The notes beneath the pieces are model-generated. The model worked only from the letters and a program-made list of their open reading frames with translations, was not told the origin of the DNA and did no database searches. DNA of 64,000 nt, taken from NCBI RefSeq assembly GCF_000760035.1, contig NZ_JNAO01000013.1, positions 310,001 to 374,000 of the forward strand, read 5' to 3'. This document shows, one piece after another, positions 18,828-27,408 of this stretch. Source of the DNA: Prochlorococcus marinus str. MIT 9314. GTDB lineage: Bacteria > Cyanobacteriota > Cyanobacteriia > PCC-6307 > Cyanobiaceae. The position numbers and the translations under genes are program-made. Each line of letters opens with the position of its first letter. Positions within the stretch are counted from its first letter, which is position 1.

Positions 18828-19886
18828 GTGTTACAAACTTACGGAAAATCTGACGTCACCTATGACTGGTTCGCAGGGAATTCTGGTGTTGTTGGCCGTT
18901 CAGGTAAATTCATAGCTGCTCATGCAGCCCATGCAGGTCTAATGATGTTCTGGGCAGGAGCTTTTGGATTATTTGAATTGGCCCGTTACGACGCCAGTAT
19001 CCCAATGGGTGCACAGAAAGCAATTGTTTTGCCTCACCTTGCAGGTATTGGAATTGGTGGTGTTGAAAATGGTGTTATTACAGAACCATACGGAATCGTT
19101 GTAATTTGCACATTACATCTAATTTTCTCAGCAGTATTGGGTGCTGGAGGATTATTACATTCCAACAAATTTGCAGGTGATCTTGGAGACTACCCAGAAA
19201 ATAGTAAGCCACAAAAATTTGATTTCGAATGGGATGACCCAGATAAATTAACTTTTATTCTTGGCCATCATCTAATTTTTCTTGGGCTTGGAGCAATTAT
19301 GTTTGTTGAATGGGCTCGTATTCATGGTATATACGACCCTGCAATAGGATCTACAAGACAAGTTATTTACAATTTAGACATTGCCGCTATCTGGAATCAT
19401 CAATTTGATTTCTTAAAAATTGATAGCCTGGAAGACGTTATGGGAGGACATGCTTTCCTAGCTTTCCTAGAAATAATTGGAGGTGTTTTCCATATTTGTA
19501 CTAAACAATTTGGAGAATATACAGAATTTAAAGGAAAAGGATTACTTGGAGCTGAGGCGATTTTGTCATACTCAGTTGTTGGTGTTTCTTATATGGCTTT
19601 TGTTGCTGCTTTTTGGTGTGCTTCTAATACGACTATATATCCAGTCGATCTATATGGAGAACCCTTAAAGCTTCAATTTGAATTCGCCCCTTATTTTACT
19701 GATACAGTAGATTTAGGTTCAGGAGCGTATAGCTCAAGAGCTTGGCTTGCTAATACTCATTTTTATTTGGGTTTCTTTTTCTTACAAGGTCATCTTTGGC
19801 ACGCACTAAGAGCAATGGGATTTGACTTTAAGAAAATTGGTCAAGCTTTTGACAATATTGAAAATACAAAAATTACTCAAAACTAG
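18828..19886 (+). CDS. pcbD: Chlorophyll a/b-binding light-harvesting protein Pcb (IsiA/CP43-like)
   Basis: Six-helix antenna protein related to CP43 and IsiA that carries divinyl chlorophylls around the photosystems of Prochlorococcus. 352 residues. Paired chlorophyll-ligand histidines occur in AAHAAHAGLMMFW, LPHLAGIG, LGHHLIFLGLG, GGHAFLAFLEIIGGVFHI and QGHLWHALRAMGFDF. The GTG start gives MLQTYGKSDVTYDW, matching the family N-terminus. It follows isiB, so it may be the iron-linked Pcb (PcbD-like), but the exact paralogue letter is not certain from sequence alone. A strong terminator follows. Confidence 0.9.
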   Translation: MLQTYGKSDVTYDWFAGNSGVVGRSGKFIAAHAAHAGLMMFWAGAFGLFELARYDASIPMGAQKAIVLPHLAGIGIGGVENGVITEPYGIVVICTLHLIFSAVLGAGGLLHSNKFAGDLGDYPENSKPQKFDFEWDDPDKLTFILGHHLIFLGLGAIMFVEWARIHGIYDPAIGSTRQVIYNLDIAAIWNHQFDFLKIDSLEDVMGGHAFLAFLEIIGGVFHICTKQFGEYTEFKGKGLLGAEAILSYSVVGVSYMAFVAAFWCASNTTIYPVDLYGEPLKLQFEFAPYFTDTVDLGSGAYSSRAWLANTHFYLGFFFLQGHLWHALRAMGFDFKKIGQAFDNIENTKITQN

Positions 19887-19899
19887 TTTAATCTAATAA

Positions 19900-19933
19900 A
19901 AAACCTCTCCTAAAACAGGGAGGTTTTTTTTTT
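19900..19933 (+). terminator. Rho-independent terminator after pcb
   Basis: The stem AACCTC/GAGGTT, extended by a CC/GG pair around a short loop, is followed by a run of ten or more T residues. It starts 14 bp after the pcb stop and ends the isiB-pcb region before the next gene. Confidence 0.85.
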
Positions 19934-19962
19934 GTAGAATTATTCAATATATTCAAAAATTA

Positions 19963-20616
19963 ATGGATAATCTAAAAGAAGTTAATTGTAAGGAGATTTT
20001 TAAAAAGGCTTATGAAAATCGTTACACCTGGAAGAATGATTTTTATGGTTACCAAGGTAGATGTATTTTCTTCACTAACAATAATATTCATAAAGGTGAC
20101 TTCGTATTAGGTAAAGACTTTAAACCAAATATTCAAAAAATAGAAGATGCGAATGTTGTTAAAAGTATTTCCTCTCAGTTATTTGAAGTTTGTATACATA
20201 GGGTAAAAAGAGATTTTGAATCAGTGCACTCAGAAAACAATTTTAATTTTCTTAAAAATTCTGAAAGTGGTATTGAAATGATTGTTTCAGGTAAGAATCA
20301 CGGAGATAAATATAGAGTTAAAAATAACTATATTAATATGGTCTACAGAAAAATACATGGAACTATAATAGAAATTTTTGTTCAAGAATTTTTAGATACA
20401 GGAACAGGTTTCCTTAGTAAAAAATATAGTAGTCAACAAATTGATCCAGATACACTAGAGACAAATTCTCAAAAATTGGAATACGAGGATGAATTTCTAA
20501 ATATGGGTAAAGACAATTATTGGATATTAAATTCTAGGACAATAAAATACTTAAACCAAAATCAAGAAGAAGAAACCCAAAAGTTTGTCTTCGAGGATCT
20601 ATGCTTATTAAATTAG
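19963..20616 (+). CDS. DUF3386-family protein
   Basis: 217-residue soluble protein of the cyanobacterial DUF3386 family. Recognised by the N-terminal AYENRYTWKNDFYGYQGRC stretch, the CIHRVKRDFESVH segment, and KYRVKNNYINMVYRKIHGT followed by the DTGTGFLSKKYSS region. No catalytic motif is visible and the role is unknown; the family is widespread in cyanobacteria. It lies just after the pcb terminator and has its own start at an ATG. Confidence 0.8.
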   Translation: MDNLKEVNCKEIFKKAYENRYTWKNDFYGYQGRCIFFTNNNIHKGDFVLGKDFKPNIQKIEDANVVKSISSQLFEVCIHRVKRDFESVHSENNFNFLKNSESGIEMIVSGKNHGDKYRVKNNYINMVYRKIHGTIIEIFVQEFLDTGTGFLSKKYSSQQIDPDTLETNSQKLEYEDEFLNMGKDNYWILNSRTIKYLNQNQEEETQKFVFEDLCLLN

Positions 20617-20621
20617 GTTTT

Positions 20622-20867
20622 TTATTCAACCAATCTAAAACCTTTATCAAGTAGTTTTTGATATAAGAGTCTTGCTCTAAAAGCTAGAATTTGCTCTTCA
20701 TTTTCATTACTAATTACATGAAAATAATTATTATCTAATTTATTTTTGCTAAAGCATACATTTGCTTCTCCTAATCTTAAAGTCCAGTTCTCTTCTTTTG
20801 CTAAATGCTGATTAGGGCCAAGATCCCAAGGACATTTTTCAGGATATTTTTCTCTTTTAGAACCCAT
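20622..20867 (-). CDS. Small hypothetical protein
   Basis: 81 residues without a signal peptide or membrane helix. It has several tryptophans and cysteines, beginning MGSKREKYPEKCPWDLGPNQ and ending QKLLDKGFRLVE. No family is recognised. It converges on the DUF3386 gene with a 5-bp gap and is followed upstream on the same strand by a methyltransferase gene 107 bp away. Its composition looks like a real soluble protein. Confidence 0.5.
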   Translation of the reverse strand: MGSKREKYPEKCPWDLGPNQHLAKEENWTLRLGEANVCFSKNKLDNNYFHVISNENEEQILAFRARLLYQKLLDKGFRLVE

Positions 20868-20974
20868 ATGATTATTTTTAACTACCCAATATTAGTCAAA
20901 ATTTAAAAGTATGGCTATGAAAAATTGTTGATAACTTTTTCATAGAGTTCTTGTTTAATGCAATAAAATTAAAA

Positions 20975-21613
20975 TTACTCTTTTGTTGCGATTAAACAAT
21001 AAAATGGGTCTTTATTTAAAAAATTAAAGATATTAAGTGCTGGTTTAGTAAACTTTTTGATAATTTTTGGCTCACAAAATCCATTTGAGATTAATACTTT
21101 TCTTACATATTTAACCCTCTCTTCTTCAGTAGATGAAGTCCATATGTTGGGAGCTTTATGCCAAAATGCTCTGTTTGAAAAAGCAATAATAATCTTTCCA
21201 TTTCTTTTTAATATTCTTGCGATTTCGTTCGTTAAATTCTCTGGATATTGTAAATATTGCCATGCGGCCACCATTAAGCAATAGTCAATGCTTTCTTTAT
21301 CTAGAGGAAGTTGTTGACTTAAATTAAAGTTTTGTATCCAATAAGAATCAAAAATTTTGTTTCTTTCAAGTTCTTGTTTGTTTAAACCATGTCCAATTAT
21401 TTTTTTATATTTTTTCCCTTTAGGTAAATAACTATCCCAACTAGACATTAAATCAAGGACTGTTGAATTATTATCTATTTCTCTTTCATATAAATCTGAA
21501 AGATTTTGTCTAAAGTTTGCGTCTAAATGATAAACAAATTTTGGATCAAAATAAAATTCTTCATCATTGCTCTCATCAAGTTTTTTTCTTTGATAATTAT
21601 TTAAAACTTCCAA
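20975..21613 (-). CDS. SAM-dependent methyltransferase (type 11-like)
   Basis: 212 residues. The core is a class I methyltransferase: motif I is the unusual TVLDLMSSWDSYLP, motif IV is DYCLMVAAWQYLQYPENL, and motif V-VI includes RILKRNGKIIIAFSN. Related proteins with an SSW motif I occur in cyanobacteria and plants. The N-terminal 40 residues (LDESNDEEFYFDPKFVYHLD) fit that group. The substrate is unknown. Confidence 0.75.
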   Translation of the reverse strand: MEVLNNYQRKKLDESNDEEFYFDPKFVYHLDANFRQNLSDLYEREIDNNSTVLDLMSSWDSYLPKGKKYKKIIGHGLNKQELERNKIFDSYWIQNFNLSQQLPLDKESIDYCLMVAAWQYLQYPENLTNEIARILKRNGKIIIAFSNRAFWHKAPNIWTSSTEEERVKYVRKVLISNGFCEPKIIKKFTKPALNIFNFLNKDPFYCLIATKE

Positions 21614-21762
21614 AACAAATAATTTAGAATCTACATAACAAATTTAGTAAAAAGAAATTCTAATTGTGTATTAGCAATTGATTTTCAATTAGTAAATTAA
21701 AAATTCTCAAAAAAACTAGACATCTATTCAAAAAAAGTTAAATTATTAATAATGATTTAATA

Positions 21763-21936
21763 ATGATGATTGAGTTCAAGAGGAGCAAAAAAAACAGGTC
21801 CCAAAATGCTCTTTTCAATCCTTATAAAAACGGAATAAGTTCATACGATATGGCATATCTTTCATCAAAAAGAAATTTAAAAAATAAAACTGTTTATCTA
21901 GAAAATGATTCTAAGAAAAATTATCTTGCTGCATAG
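21763..21936 (+). CDS. 57-residue hypothetical protein
   Basis: A short frame coding for a basic protein beginning MMIEFKRSKKNRSQNALFNP and ending in NYLAA. It stops 2 bp before the start of the MIF-like tautomerase, so the two are likely translated from one message. No family is recognised. The close spacing and in-frame open reading support it, but it could be a leader with no function. Confidence 0.45.
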   Translation: MMIEFKRSKKNRSQNALFNPYKNGISSYDMAYLSSKRNLKNKTVYLENDSKKNYLAA

Positions 21937-21938
21937 AG

Positions 21939-22271
21939 ATGCCTTATATTAATGTTTCGACTTCAGCAAAAGTAAATGATAAAGGTAAATTACTTGAAGA
22001 AATCTCAATTCTTATTTCATCTTTAACTAACAAATCAAAAAGTTTTGTTATGGCGAAGATAGATGATAATTGCCAAATGTATTTTGATGATGAAACACCT
22101 TCTTGCTTTCTAGAAGTCAAATCAATAGGTTCTCTAAATCCTTCAGAAATGGCAAAGCCAATATCAGATTTTGTATATGAGAAAATGGGGATACCAATTG
22201 ATAGGATTTATATTTCTTTCGAGGATGTACAAGCCTCATTGTGGGCTTGGAATGGAAGAACATTTGGTTAA
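21939..22271 (+). CDS. MIF-like tautomerase (macrophage migration inhibitory factor homologue)
   Basis: 110-residue member of the MIF branch of the tautomerase superfamily. After removal of Met1 the N-terminal proline (MPYINVSTSAK) is the catalytic base. The C-terminal RIYISFEDVQASLWAWNGRTFG closely follows the MIF pattern for the last strand and NG-TF end. MIF homologues have been characterised in Prochlorococcus, where tautomerase activity on phenylpyruvate-type substrates was reported; the physiological substrate remains unclear. It follows a 57-residue gene by 2 bp and precedes a DUF1824 gene by 21 bp. Confidence 0.9.
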   Translation: MPYINVSTSAKVNDKGKLLEEISILISSLTNKSKSFVMAKIDDNCQMYFDDETPSCFLEVKSIGSLNPSEMAKPISDFVYEKMGIPIDRIYISFEDVQASLWAWNGRTFG

Positions 22272-22292
22272 GAATTTTTAGATATAAAGCTA

Positions 22293-22679
22293 ATGGAAAT
22301 AAATAAATTAGTCGATTTAAATAATCTTAGAACTGCACCTCAATTAAGTAATAGTCAAGAAAAAAAACTTTTAGAGGAACTAGAAGCAAATATTTTTAAT
22401 GCTGATTGGATAACAATTGGAATAATGGCACCTTACGATAATAGTGCGATTGAAGCATTACGATCAATTGCTAAGAAATATGCCTCAATAAAATTTCAAA
22501 ATTTAGATTCTCTTCATGCTGATGGATGTGTTTTTTTAAAAGCTAATCAAAAAACTGGTAATGTTTTTGTGAGAACTGAAAATGGTCTTGGAGAAGGAAT
22601 TTTAATAACATGTCAGTATGATGAAGATGCTAAAAAATCTAATACTTTTGGACCTTTGCCATTAGATTTTTTTACATAA
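22293..22679 (+). CDS. DUF1824-family protein
   Basis: 128-residue soluble protein of the DUF1824 family, found in cyanobacteria. Recognised by the ADWITIGIMAPYDNSAIEALRSI stretch and the C-terminal EGILITCQYDEDAKKSNTFGPLPLDFF. No catalytic motif is evident. It is 21 bp after the MIF-like gene on the same strand and probably part of the same message. Confidence 0.75.
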   Translation: MEINKLVDLNNLRTAPQLSNSQEKKLLEELEANIFNADWITIGIMAPYDNSAIEALRSIAKKYASIKFQNLDSLHADGCVFLKANQKTGNVFVRTENGLGEGILITCQYDEDAKKSNTFGPLPLDFFT

Positions 22680-22836
22680 TAAATTCCTCATTTATTTTTT
22701 ATCAAGAATCTAATTTAATGACAGCTTTTTATCGAATGATAAATTTGAGAACTTCTATTTCAAAATATTTTTTACTTTAAAGTTTTGTTATTATATCTAA
22801 TGCCATTGTTCTAAATGTTTCCGTTATTTTAATTTA

Positions 22837-23715
22837 ATGTTTTTTCAGGATGTAATTCGAAATTTAAATAATTATTGGTCAGAAGAAGGTTGTTTGATTA
22901 TGCAGCCCTATGATACCGAAAAGGGTGCTGGGACAATGAATCCTCATACTTTTTTAAGGGCTATTGGACCAGAGCCTTGGAGTGTAGCATATGCAGAACC
23001 ATGTAGAAGGCCTGCAGATGGACGTTTTGGCGATAATCCAAACAGGGCGCAACATTACTTTCAATATCAAGTAATAATTAAACCTTCTCCAGAAGGAATC
23101 CAGGAAAAATATTTGACATCTCTAGAATCTCTTGGGATTAATCCTAGAAATCATGACATAAGATTTGTGGAAGATAATTGGGAGTCTCCAACACTTGGAG
23201 CCTGGGGTGTGGGTTGGGAAGTTTGGTTGGACGGAATGGAAGTTACTCAATTTACTTATTTCCAACAATGTGGTGGTGTTGATTGTAATCCAATCCCAAT
23301 TGAAATCACTTATGGGTTAGAGAGAATTGCAATGTTTTTGCAGGATAAGGAAAGTATCTGGGACTTAAATTGGAACAAAAATATGAAATATAGCGACATT
23401 TGGCTTCAATTTGAAAAAAGTCAATGCTCTTATAATTTTAATGAATCTAGTCCTGATAATCTCAGAAAATTATTTGAAATTTATCAAGCTGAGGCAATTT
23501 CTTTAATAGAAAAGAAATTAACTTATCCTGCGCTTGATTTTGTTCTGAAATGTAGCCATACATTTAATCTTCTTGATGCTAGGGGAGTAATTTCGGTTAC
23601 AGATCGTGCTCAGTATATTGAAAAGATTCGAAAATTAGCAAGAGAAGTTGCCTCATCTTGGATAGGGGAAAGAGAATGCTTGGATTTTCCACTAATCAAA
23701 GAATCAACATATTGA
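22837..23715 (+). CDS. glyQ: Glycyl-tRNA synthetase alpha subunit
   Basis: Catalytic alpha subunit of the bacterial heterotetrameric glycyl-tRNA synthetase. 292 residues, starting [20 protein letters not shown], with the class II core motifs in FRYQV-like [21 protein letters not shown] and [24 protein letters not shown]. The beta subunit gene glyS is not in this window, as is usual in cyanobacteria. It ends 131 bp before the porin gene. Confidence 0.97.
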   Translation: MFFQDVIRNLNNYWSEEGCLIMQPYDTEKGAGTMNPHTFLRAIGPEPWSVAYAEPCRRPADGRFGDNPNRAQHYFQYQVIIKPSPEGIQEKYLTSLESLGINPRNHDIRFVEDNWESPTLGAWGVGWEVWLDGMEVTQFTYFQQCGGVDCNPIPIEITYGLERIAMFLQDKESIWDLNWNKNMKYSDIWLQFEKSQCSYNFNESSPDNLRKLFEIYQAEAISLIEKKLTYPALDFVLKCSHTFNLLDARGVISVTDRAQYIEKIRKLAREVASSWIGERECLDFPLIKESTY

Positions 23716-23736
23716 ATCTATAAAAAATAAGATTGA

Positions 23737-23796
23737 GCTAGTAACAAATGATACGAGCTCTTGATACTTTTATTTCTTTTGTTTTTTGTTACTAGC
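23737..23796. repeat. 12-bp inverted repeat upstream of the porin gene
   Basis: GCTAGTAACAAA (23737-23748) and its exact reverse complement TTTGTTACTAGC (23785-23796) flank a 36-nt spacer. No T-run follows the right arm, so it is not a standard terminator of glyQ. It lies just upstream of a TATAGT box (23804-23809), which suggests an operator or a structured 5' leader. Confidence 0.7.
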
Positions 23797-23803
23797 GATA
23801 CAG

Positions 23804-23836
23804 TATAGTTGCCCCTTAATCTGGGCTTTTTTAAGT
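23804..23836 (+). promoter_or_regulatory. Porin leader: TATAGT box and small terminator-like hairpin
   Basis: A TATAGT sequence resembling a -10 element is followed at about 23811-23832 by GCCC-N8-GGGC and six T residues, a short terminator-like hairpin. It lies immediately before the GAGG ribosome-binding site (23839-23842) and the porin ATG at 23847. No good -35 box is visible at 17 bp. Either the hairpin shapes the leader or it attenuates transcription; this is inference. Confidence 0.4.
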
Positions 23837-23846
23837 GTGAGGTAAA

Positions 23847-25181
23847 ATGAAACTCTTCCAACAAATGTTGGTGGCAGGAGCAACATTAGGTTTATTAGCC
23901 CCAGTTGCTGCTCAAGCTTCCGATGTAATCAATCTTGAAGAAATGAATAGCTATGCTAGGAGCAATTCAAAAAAATCTTCAAGACTAGACAGTAAAACAT
24001 TCATTAATGAAGTTAGTGAAGAAGTAGCAAACCTTAATGGTCGTGTTGATGCTCTTGAGGTTAGGCAAAATGTATATGAAGCTGGCAGCTTCTCAGATTC
24101 AACAGTTTTAGATGGAAAAGCCGTAATGGCAATTGGTGCCATCGATGGTGGTGATGCACTTGGTTCTAATCATCATGAAAAAGTTTCTACTGCATATGTC
24201 TATCAGATGAACTTAAATACTAGTTTTACTGGCGATGACAATCTGTATGTAAGACTCAAATCCGGAGATGGATGGGATGGAGCATTTGATAATAAACCAG
24301 GTACCTATCACATAGAAGCTAAAGACACATCAGACGCCTTTAATGTTGATAAGTTGTGGTACACATTCCCAATTGGAGACAAAATTACTGCCACAATTGG
24401 TCCAAAAATTGAAAACTACTACATGCTTGCTGCAACACCTTCTGTATACAAGCCTGGTGCTTTAAAGGCATTCAAATTAGGAGGACATGCTTCCGCTTTT
24501 GGTGCTAGTACTTCTACAGGTGGTGGTTTAAAATATGAAGCTGATAACGGTTTTGCAAGCAGTATTACTTTTAACTCTAAGAAAGCAGCTACAACAGGTG
24601 GTTTGTTCTCTGATCAAGATCAGAATAAGGTCAATACGCAAGTAGCTTACACTGGAGATAATTATCATGTATCTGCCACCTATTCAATGCAAAACGGATG
24701 GGACTCATGGAAATACTACTCAACTAAGACTCTGGGAACCAATGCAGGTACAGTAGGTTGGGGTTCTGCTTCAACTCTTGCTACTGTTCAAGCTGATGCA
24801 GTTGCTTTAAGAGGCTGGTGGAGACCTGAAAATTCTGGTAGTGCTACTCCATCAATTTCAGTGGGTTATGACACAATCACCTTCTCTAACCGTAGCGATA
24901 ATATTACTGAAGGTAATGGCTATTTTGTAGGTCTTAACTGGTCAGATATGATCCAGCCAGATGACAAAATTGGTATAGCTTTAGGTCAACCAATGAAGGC
25001 TACCAAAGTTTCTTCAGGTACATTAAGTGAAATTGATCCTTTCATGTGGGAAGCGTATTATTCCTTTAGACCTAATGACTCTATTGAAGTTACACCAGCA
25101 GTATTTGGTGGAACTGATGTATATGCAGACACAGGAGATGATCTCTTCGGTGCAGTACTAACTACAACTTTCAAATTCTAA
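23847..25181 (+). CDS. Outer-membrane porin (Som/OprB-like)
   Basis: 444-residue exported beta-barrel. A signal peptide of about 24 residues ends QAS|DVINLEEMN (LLAPVAAQAS). A short N-terminal coiled-coil segment (VSEEVANLNGRVDALEVRQ) follows, then a glycine- and aromatic-rich barrel that ends in a typical TTTFKF aromatic terminus. This layout is found in cyanobacterial porins of the Som type, although no complete SLH domain is visible. It has a GAGG site and a strong terminator. Iron or solute uptake is suggested by proximity to futA; specific substrate is unknown. Confidence 0.85.
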   Translation: MKLFQQMLVAGATLGLLAPVAAQASDVINLEEMNSYARSNSKKSSRLDSKTFINEVSEEVANLNGRVDALEVRQNVYEAGSFSDSTVLDGKAVMAIGAIDGGDALGSNHHEKVSTAYVYQMNLNTSFTGDDNLYVRLKSGDGWDGAFDNKPGTYHIEAKDTSDAFNVDKLWYTFPIGDKITATIGPKIENYYMLAATPSVYKPGALKAFKLGGHASAFGASTSTGGGLKYEADNGFASSITFNSKKAATTGGLFSDQDQNKVNTQVAYTGDNYHVSATYSMQNGWDSWKYYSTKTLGTNAGTVGWGSASTLATVQADAVALRGWWRPENSGSATPSISVGYDTITFSNRSDNITEGNGYFVGLNWSDMIQPDDKIGIALGQPMKATKVSSGTLSEIDPFMWEAYYSFRPNDSIEVTPAVFGGTDVYADTGDDLFGAVLTTTFKF

Positions 25182-25193
25182 TATTGAAGTTGA

Positions 25194-25228
25194 CAAAAAA
25201 AGGCCTCTTAATTAAGAGGCCTTTTTTA
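25194..25228. terminator. Bidirectional terminator between the porin and a small secreted-protein gene
   Basis: A near-perfect palindrome, AAAAGGCCTCTT-AATTAAGAGGCCTTTT, has an A-run on one side and a T-run on the other. It can end transcription of the porin (plus) and of the gene at 25243-25482 (minus). Confidence 0.9.
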
Positions 25229-25242
25229 TTGCATGAATATAT

Positions 25243-25482
25243 TTACCAACAATTCTCTCCCTCTCCTATGGGAATGCATGCGCTTGACTTTTCTGCCTCT
25301 TCAGCTAATTTCTGGGCTTCATCGTCAAGAATAAAATCAGCCTCTAATGGCATATCAGTATTCCATTCTTTAAGTCCCCCTAAGTCATTCCCCCCTGATT
25401 TGACGGAATTGGTATTTGCTGTGGAAATGGCGAGTGCGCTTGTAGCTGCAATAAAAATTGAAATTGAACTTTTTTTCAGCAT
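25243..25482 (-). CDS. Small secreted hypothetical protein
   Basis: 79 residues. It begins with a clear signal-like segment (MLKKSSISIFIAATSALAIS) followed by an acidic mature part with DEAQKLAEEAEKSSACIPIGEGENCW; the two cysteines near the end could pair. No family is recognised. It sits between the porin terminator and the piuC-like gene, both facing it. A 127-residue frame on the other strand is an artefact of this gene and the terminator. Confidence 0.6.
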   Translation of the reverse strand: MLKKSSISIFIAATSALAISTANTNSVKSGGNDLGGLKEWNTDMPLEADFILDDEAQKLAEEAEKSSACIPIGEGENCW

Positions 25483-25553
25483 TAGTAAATTCTTTTTTTT
25501 TATGATAAACGACTTTAGACTGGGATTCTTTTTGTTGTATAAAATGATTCTTT

Positions 25554-26222
25554 TTAATCTCCCATAACTCTTAAGAGATTTGAATAAGTTTTAAAAATAA
25601 GATCAAGTTCGTCAGATCTGCCATGCTTTGCCAGTAAACTTCTTGCACCTGCGTCTAAATCAAATAAATATTCCCTTTTTTCAGTTGATTTGACATAACT
25701 TTCTATCCAACCCACGCATACCAATCTTTCACCATTATGCACTTCATTCACTGCATGCAAGTAAGAACTTGGATATAAAATTATCTCTCCAGCATTTAAT
25801 TTGAATTTCTCTTCATTATTCATTGTTTCAATAATTAATTCTCCACCTTTATAAAAATTTTTATTCGTCAAAGAAAGAGTAAAAGATAAGTCTGATCTAC
25901 CAGAAGACATGTATGGATTATCAATATGTCTCCCGTAATGCATATTATTTGACGATTTTGTAAACATTATTCCATGTATTCTTTTTGGTAAAGAAAAACT
26001 TTTTATTAATTGGCTAGAAAGGATCTTTTTATTAACTAATTGAGCGTTTTTTTTTGATACTTCAATATTTCTATTTAGTTGCAAATTATTTTTTACTATT
26101 GAGGCGTGACTGCCAGCAGTTTTTTTTCCATCTTCCCAATCTTGTTGACTACATTTCTCTAGTTCTTTTTTTATTAAATTTATTTCTTCAGCGTTTAGTA
26201 ACTGATGGATTAAATAATTCAT
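25554..26222 (-). CDS. piuC: PKHD-type Fe(II)/2-oxoglutarate-dependent hydroxylase (PiuC-like)
   Basis: 222-residue dioxygenase. The iron site is HYGRHIDNPYM (His-x-Asp) and the distal histidine in ILYPSSYLHAVNEV; the 2-oxoglutarate arginine is expected in NGERLVCVGWIES. PiuC proteins are often linked to iron uptake genes in bacteria. Here it is divergent from futA with 102 bp between them, which supports an iron link. The exact substrate is not known. Confidence 0.88.
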   Translation of the reverse strand: MNYLIHQLLNAEEINLIKKELEKCSQQDWEDGKKTAGSHASIVKNNLQLNRNIEVSKKNAQLVNKKILSSQLIKSFSLPKRIHGIMFTKSSNNMHYGRHIDNPYMSSGRSDLSFTLSLTNKNFYKGGELIIETMNNEEKFKLNAGEIILYPSSYLHAVNEVHNGERLVCVGWIESYVKSTEKREYLFDLDAGARSLLAKHGRSDELDLIFKTYSNLLRVMGD

Positions 26223-26324
26223 ATGAAATATAAAAAATGATACAAGTTGATGTATAGAAGTTCGCTTTTAAAGTTTCAACACTTTTAATAAGTCTAAAGT
26301 AACCATAGATACTATTTTGAAAAA

Positions 26325-27347
26325 GTGCAAAAACTCAAAAAACTACTTTACACAGCACTAACATGTACATTTTTAATCAATGTAAATATTCCAGTCAATT
26401 CAACAGAAAAAGAAGTCAATGTTTATTCGGGTAGGCATTACAATACAGACAGAAGTATTTATAAAAAGTTTGCAGAAGAAACAGGAATTAAAGTCAGGCT
26501 TATAGAGGCAGCAGGAATTTCTTTAATCGAAAGATTGAAAAGAGAAGGGAAGAATTCCAAAGCAGATTTAATATTGCTAGTAGATGCAGCAAGAATTACT
26601 AATGCAGCTAAAGCTGGATTACTGAAGCCAATAGAATCTTCTAAATTAGAAAATGATGTTCCTGTTGGATTAAAAGATCCAAATAAGGAATGGTATGCAT
26701 TAACTAGAAGAGTTAGAGTTATGATAGCCAATCCAAAAGCGGTAGATATCAGCAAGATTAATGATTACACTGATTTGGCTGATCCTTCTTTAAAAGGCAA
26801 AGTGTGTTTGAGAAATAGAAAAAGTCCATATAATCAATCTTTAGTTGCTAATCAAATAATTAATAAAGGTGAATCAGAAACTAGAGCTTGGTTAAGTGGA
26901 ATGATTTCAAACGTTTCCCAACCATTCTTCCCGGGAGATATTTCAATAATTAGAGCAGTTTCTAAGAGAAAATGTGGAGTAGGAATCGTTAATCATTATT
27001 ACGTTGCAAGAATGTTAGCGGGTGTTAATGGAAGAAGAGATGCTTTGTATGCAAAAAAAACAATGGTCCTTACTCCTAATCCTGCGCACGTAAATATTAG
27101 TGCCGGTGGTGTTGCAAAATATGCAACAAATAAGAGTGAAGCGATAAAGTTGCTTGAATTCTTAGCATCTCCAGAAGGAAGTAAAGGTTTAGCTGCTCCA
27201 ACTTTTGAACATCCTTTGAAGGAAGTTAATCAGAACGAAATAGTGAAGAATTTTGGAAAGTTCATACCTGATAGTGTCACGGTGGAAGATCTTGGAGAAA
27301 AAAATTCTTTAGCTATTAAATTGATGAAAGATGCAGGGTGGAATTAA
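26325..27347 (+). CDS. futA: Ferric-iron ABC transporter substrate-binding protein (FutA/IdiA)
   Basis: Periplasmic iron-binding protein of 340 residues. The GTG start gives a signal peptide ending near VNS|TEKEVNVYSGRHYNTD, the standard FutA start, with iron-ligand candidates His and Tyr in SGRHY. A later NHYYVARMLAG has the paired tyrosines that bind Fe(III). SPEGSKGLAAPTFEHPL is another family motif. The membrane and ATPase parts of the transporter are not in this window. It is divergent from piuC. Confidence 0.92.
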   Translation: MQKLKKLLYTALTCTFLINVNIPVNSTEKEVNVYSGRHYNTDRSIYKKFAEETGIKVRLIEAAGISLIERLKREGKNSKADLILLVDAARITNAAKAGLLKPIESSKLENDVPVGLKDPNKEWYALTRRVRVMIANPKAVDISKINDYTDLADPSLKGKVCLRNRKSPYNQSLVANQIINKGESETRAWLSGMISNVSQPFFPGDISIIRAVSKRKCGVGIVNHYYVARMLAGVNGRRDALYAKKTMVLTPNPAHVNISAGGVAKYATNKSEAIKLLEFLASPEGSKGLAAPTFEHPLKEVNQNEIVKNFGKFIPDSVTVEDLGEKNSLAIKLMKDAGWN

Positions 27348-27408
27348 AAATTAAGATAATTATATAGATCACAATTTTCTGTTTTTATGTGCATACTTAT
27401 AAACAGAC

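Noticed and set aside
25184-25567. 127-residue plus-strand frame after the porin
   Set aside because: It reads through the terminator and antisense to a gene with a clear signal peptide.
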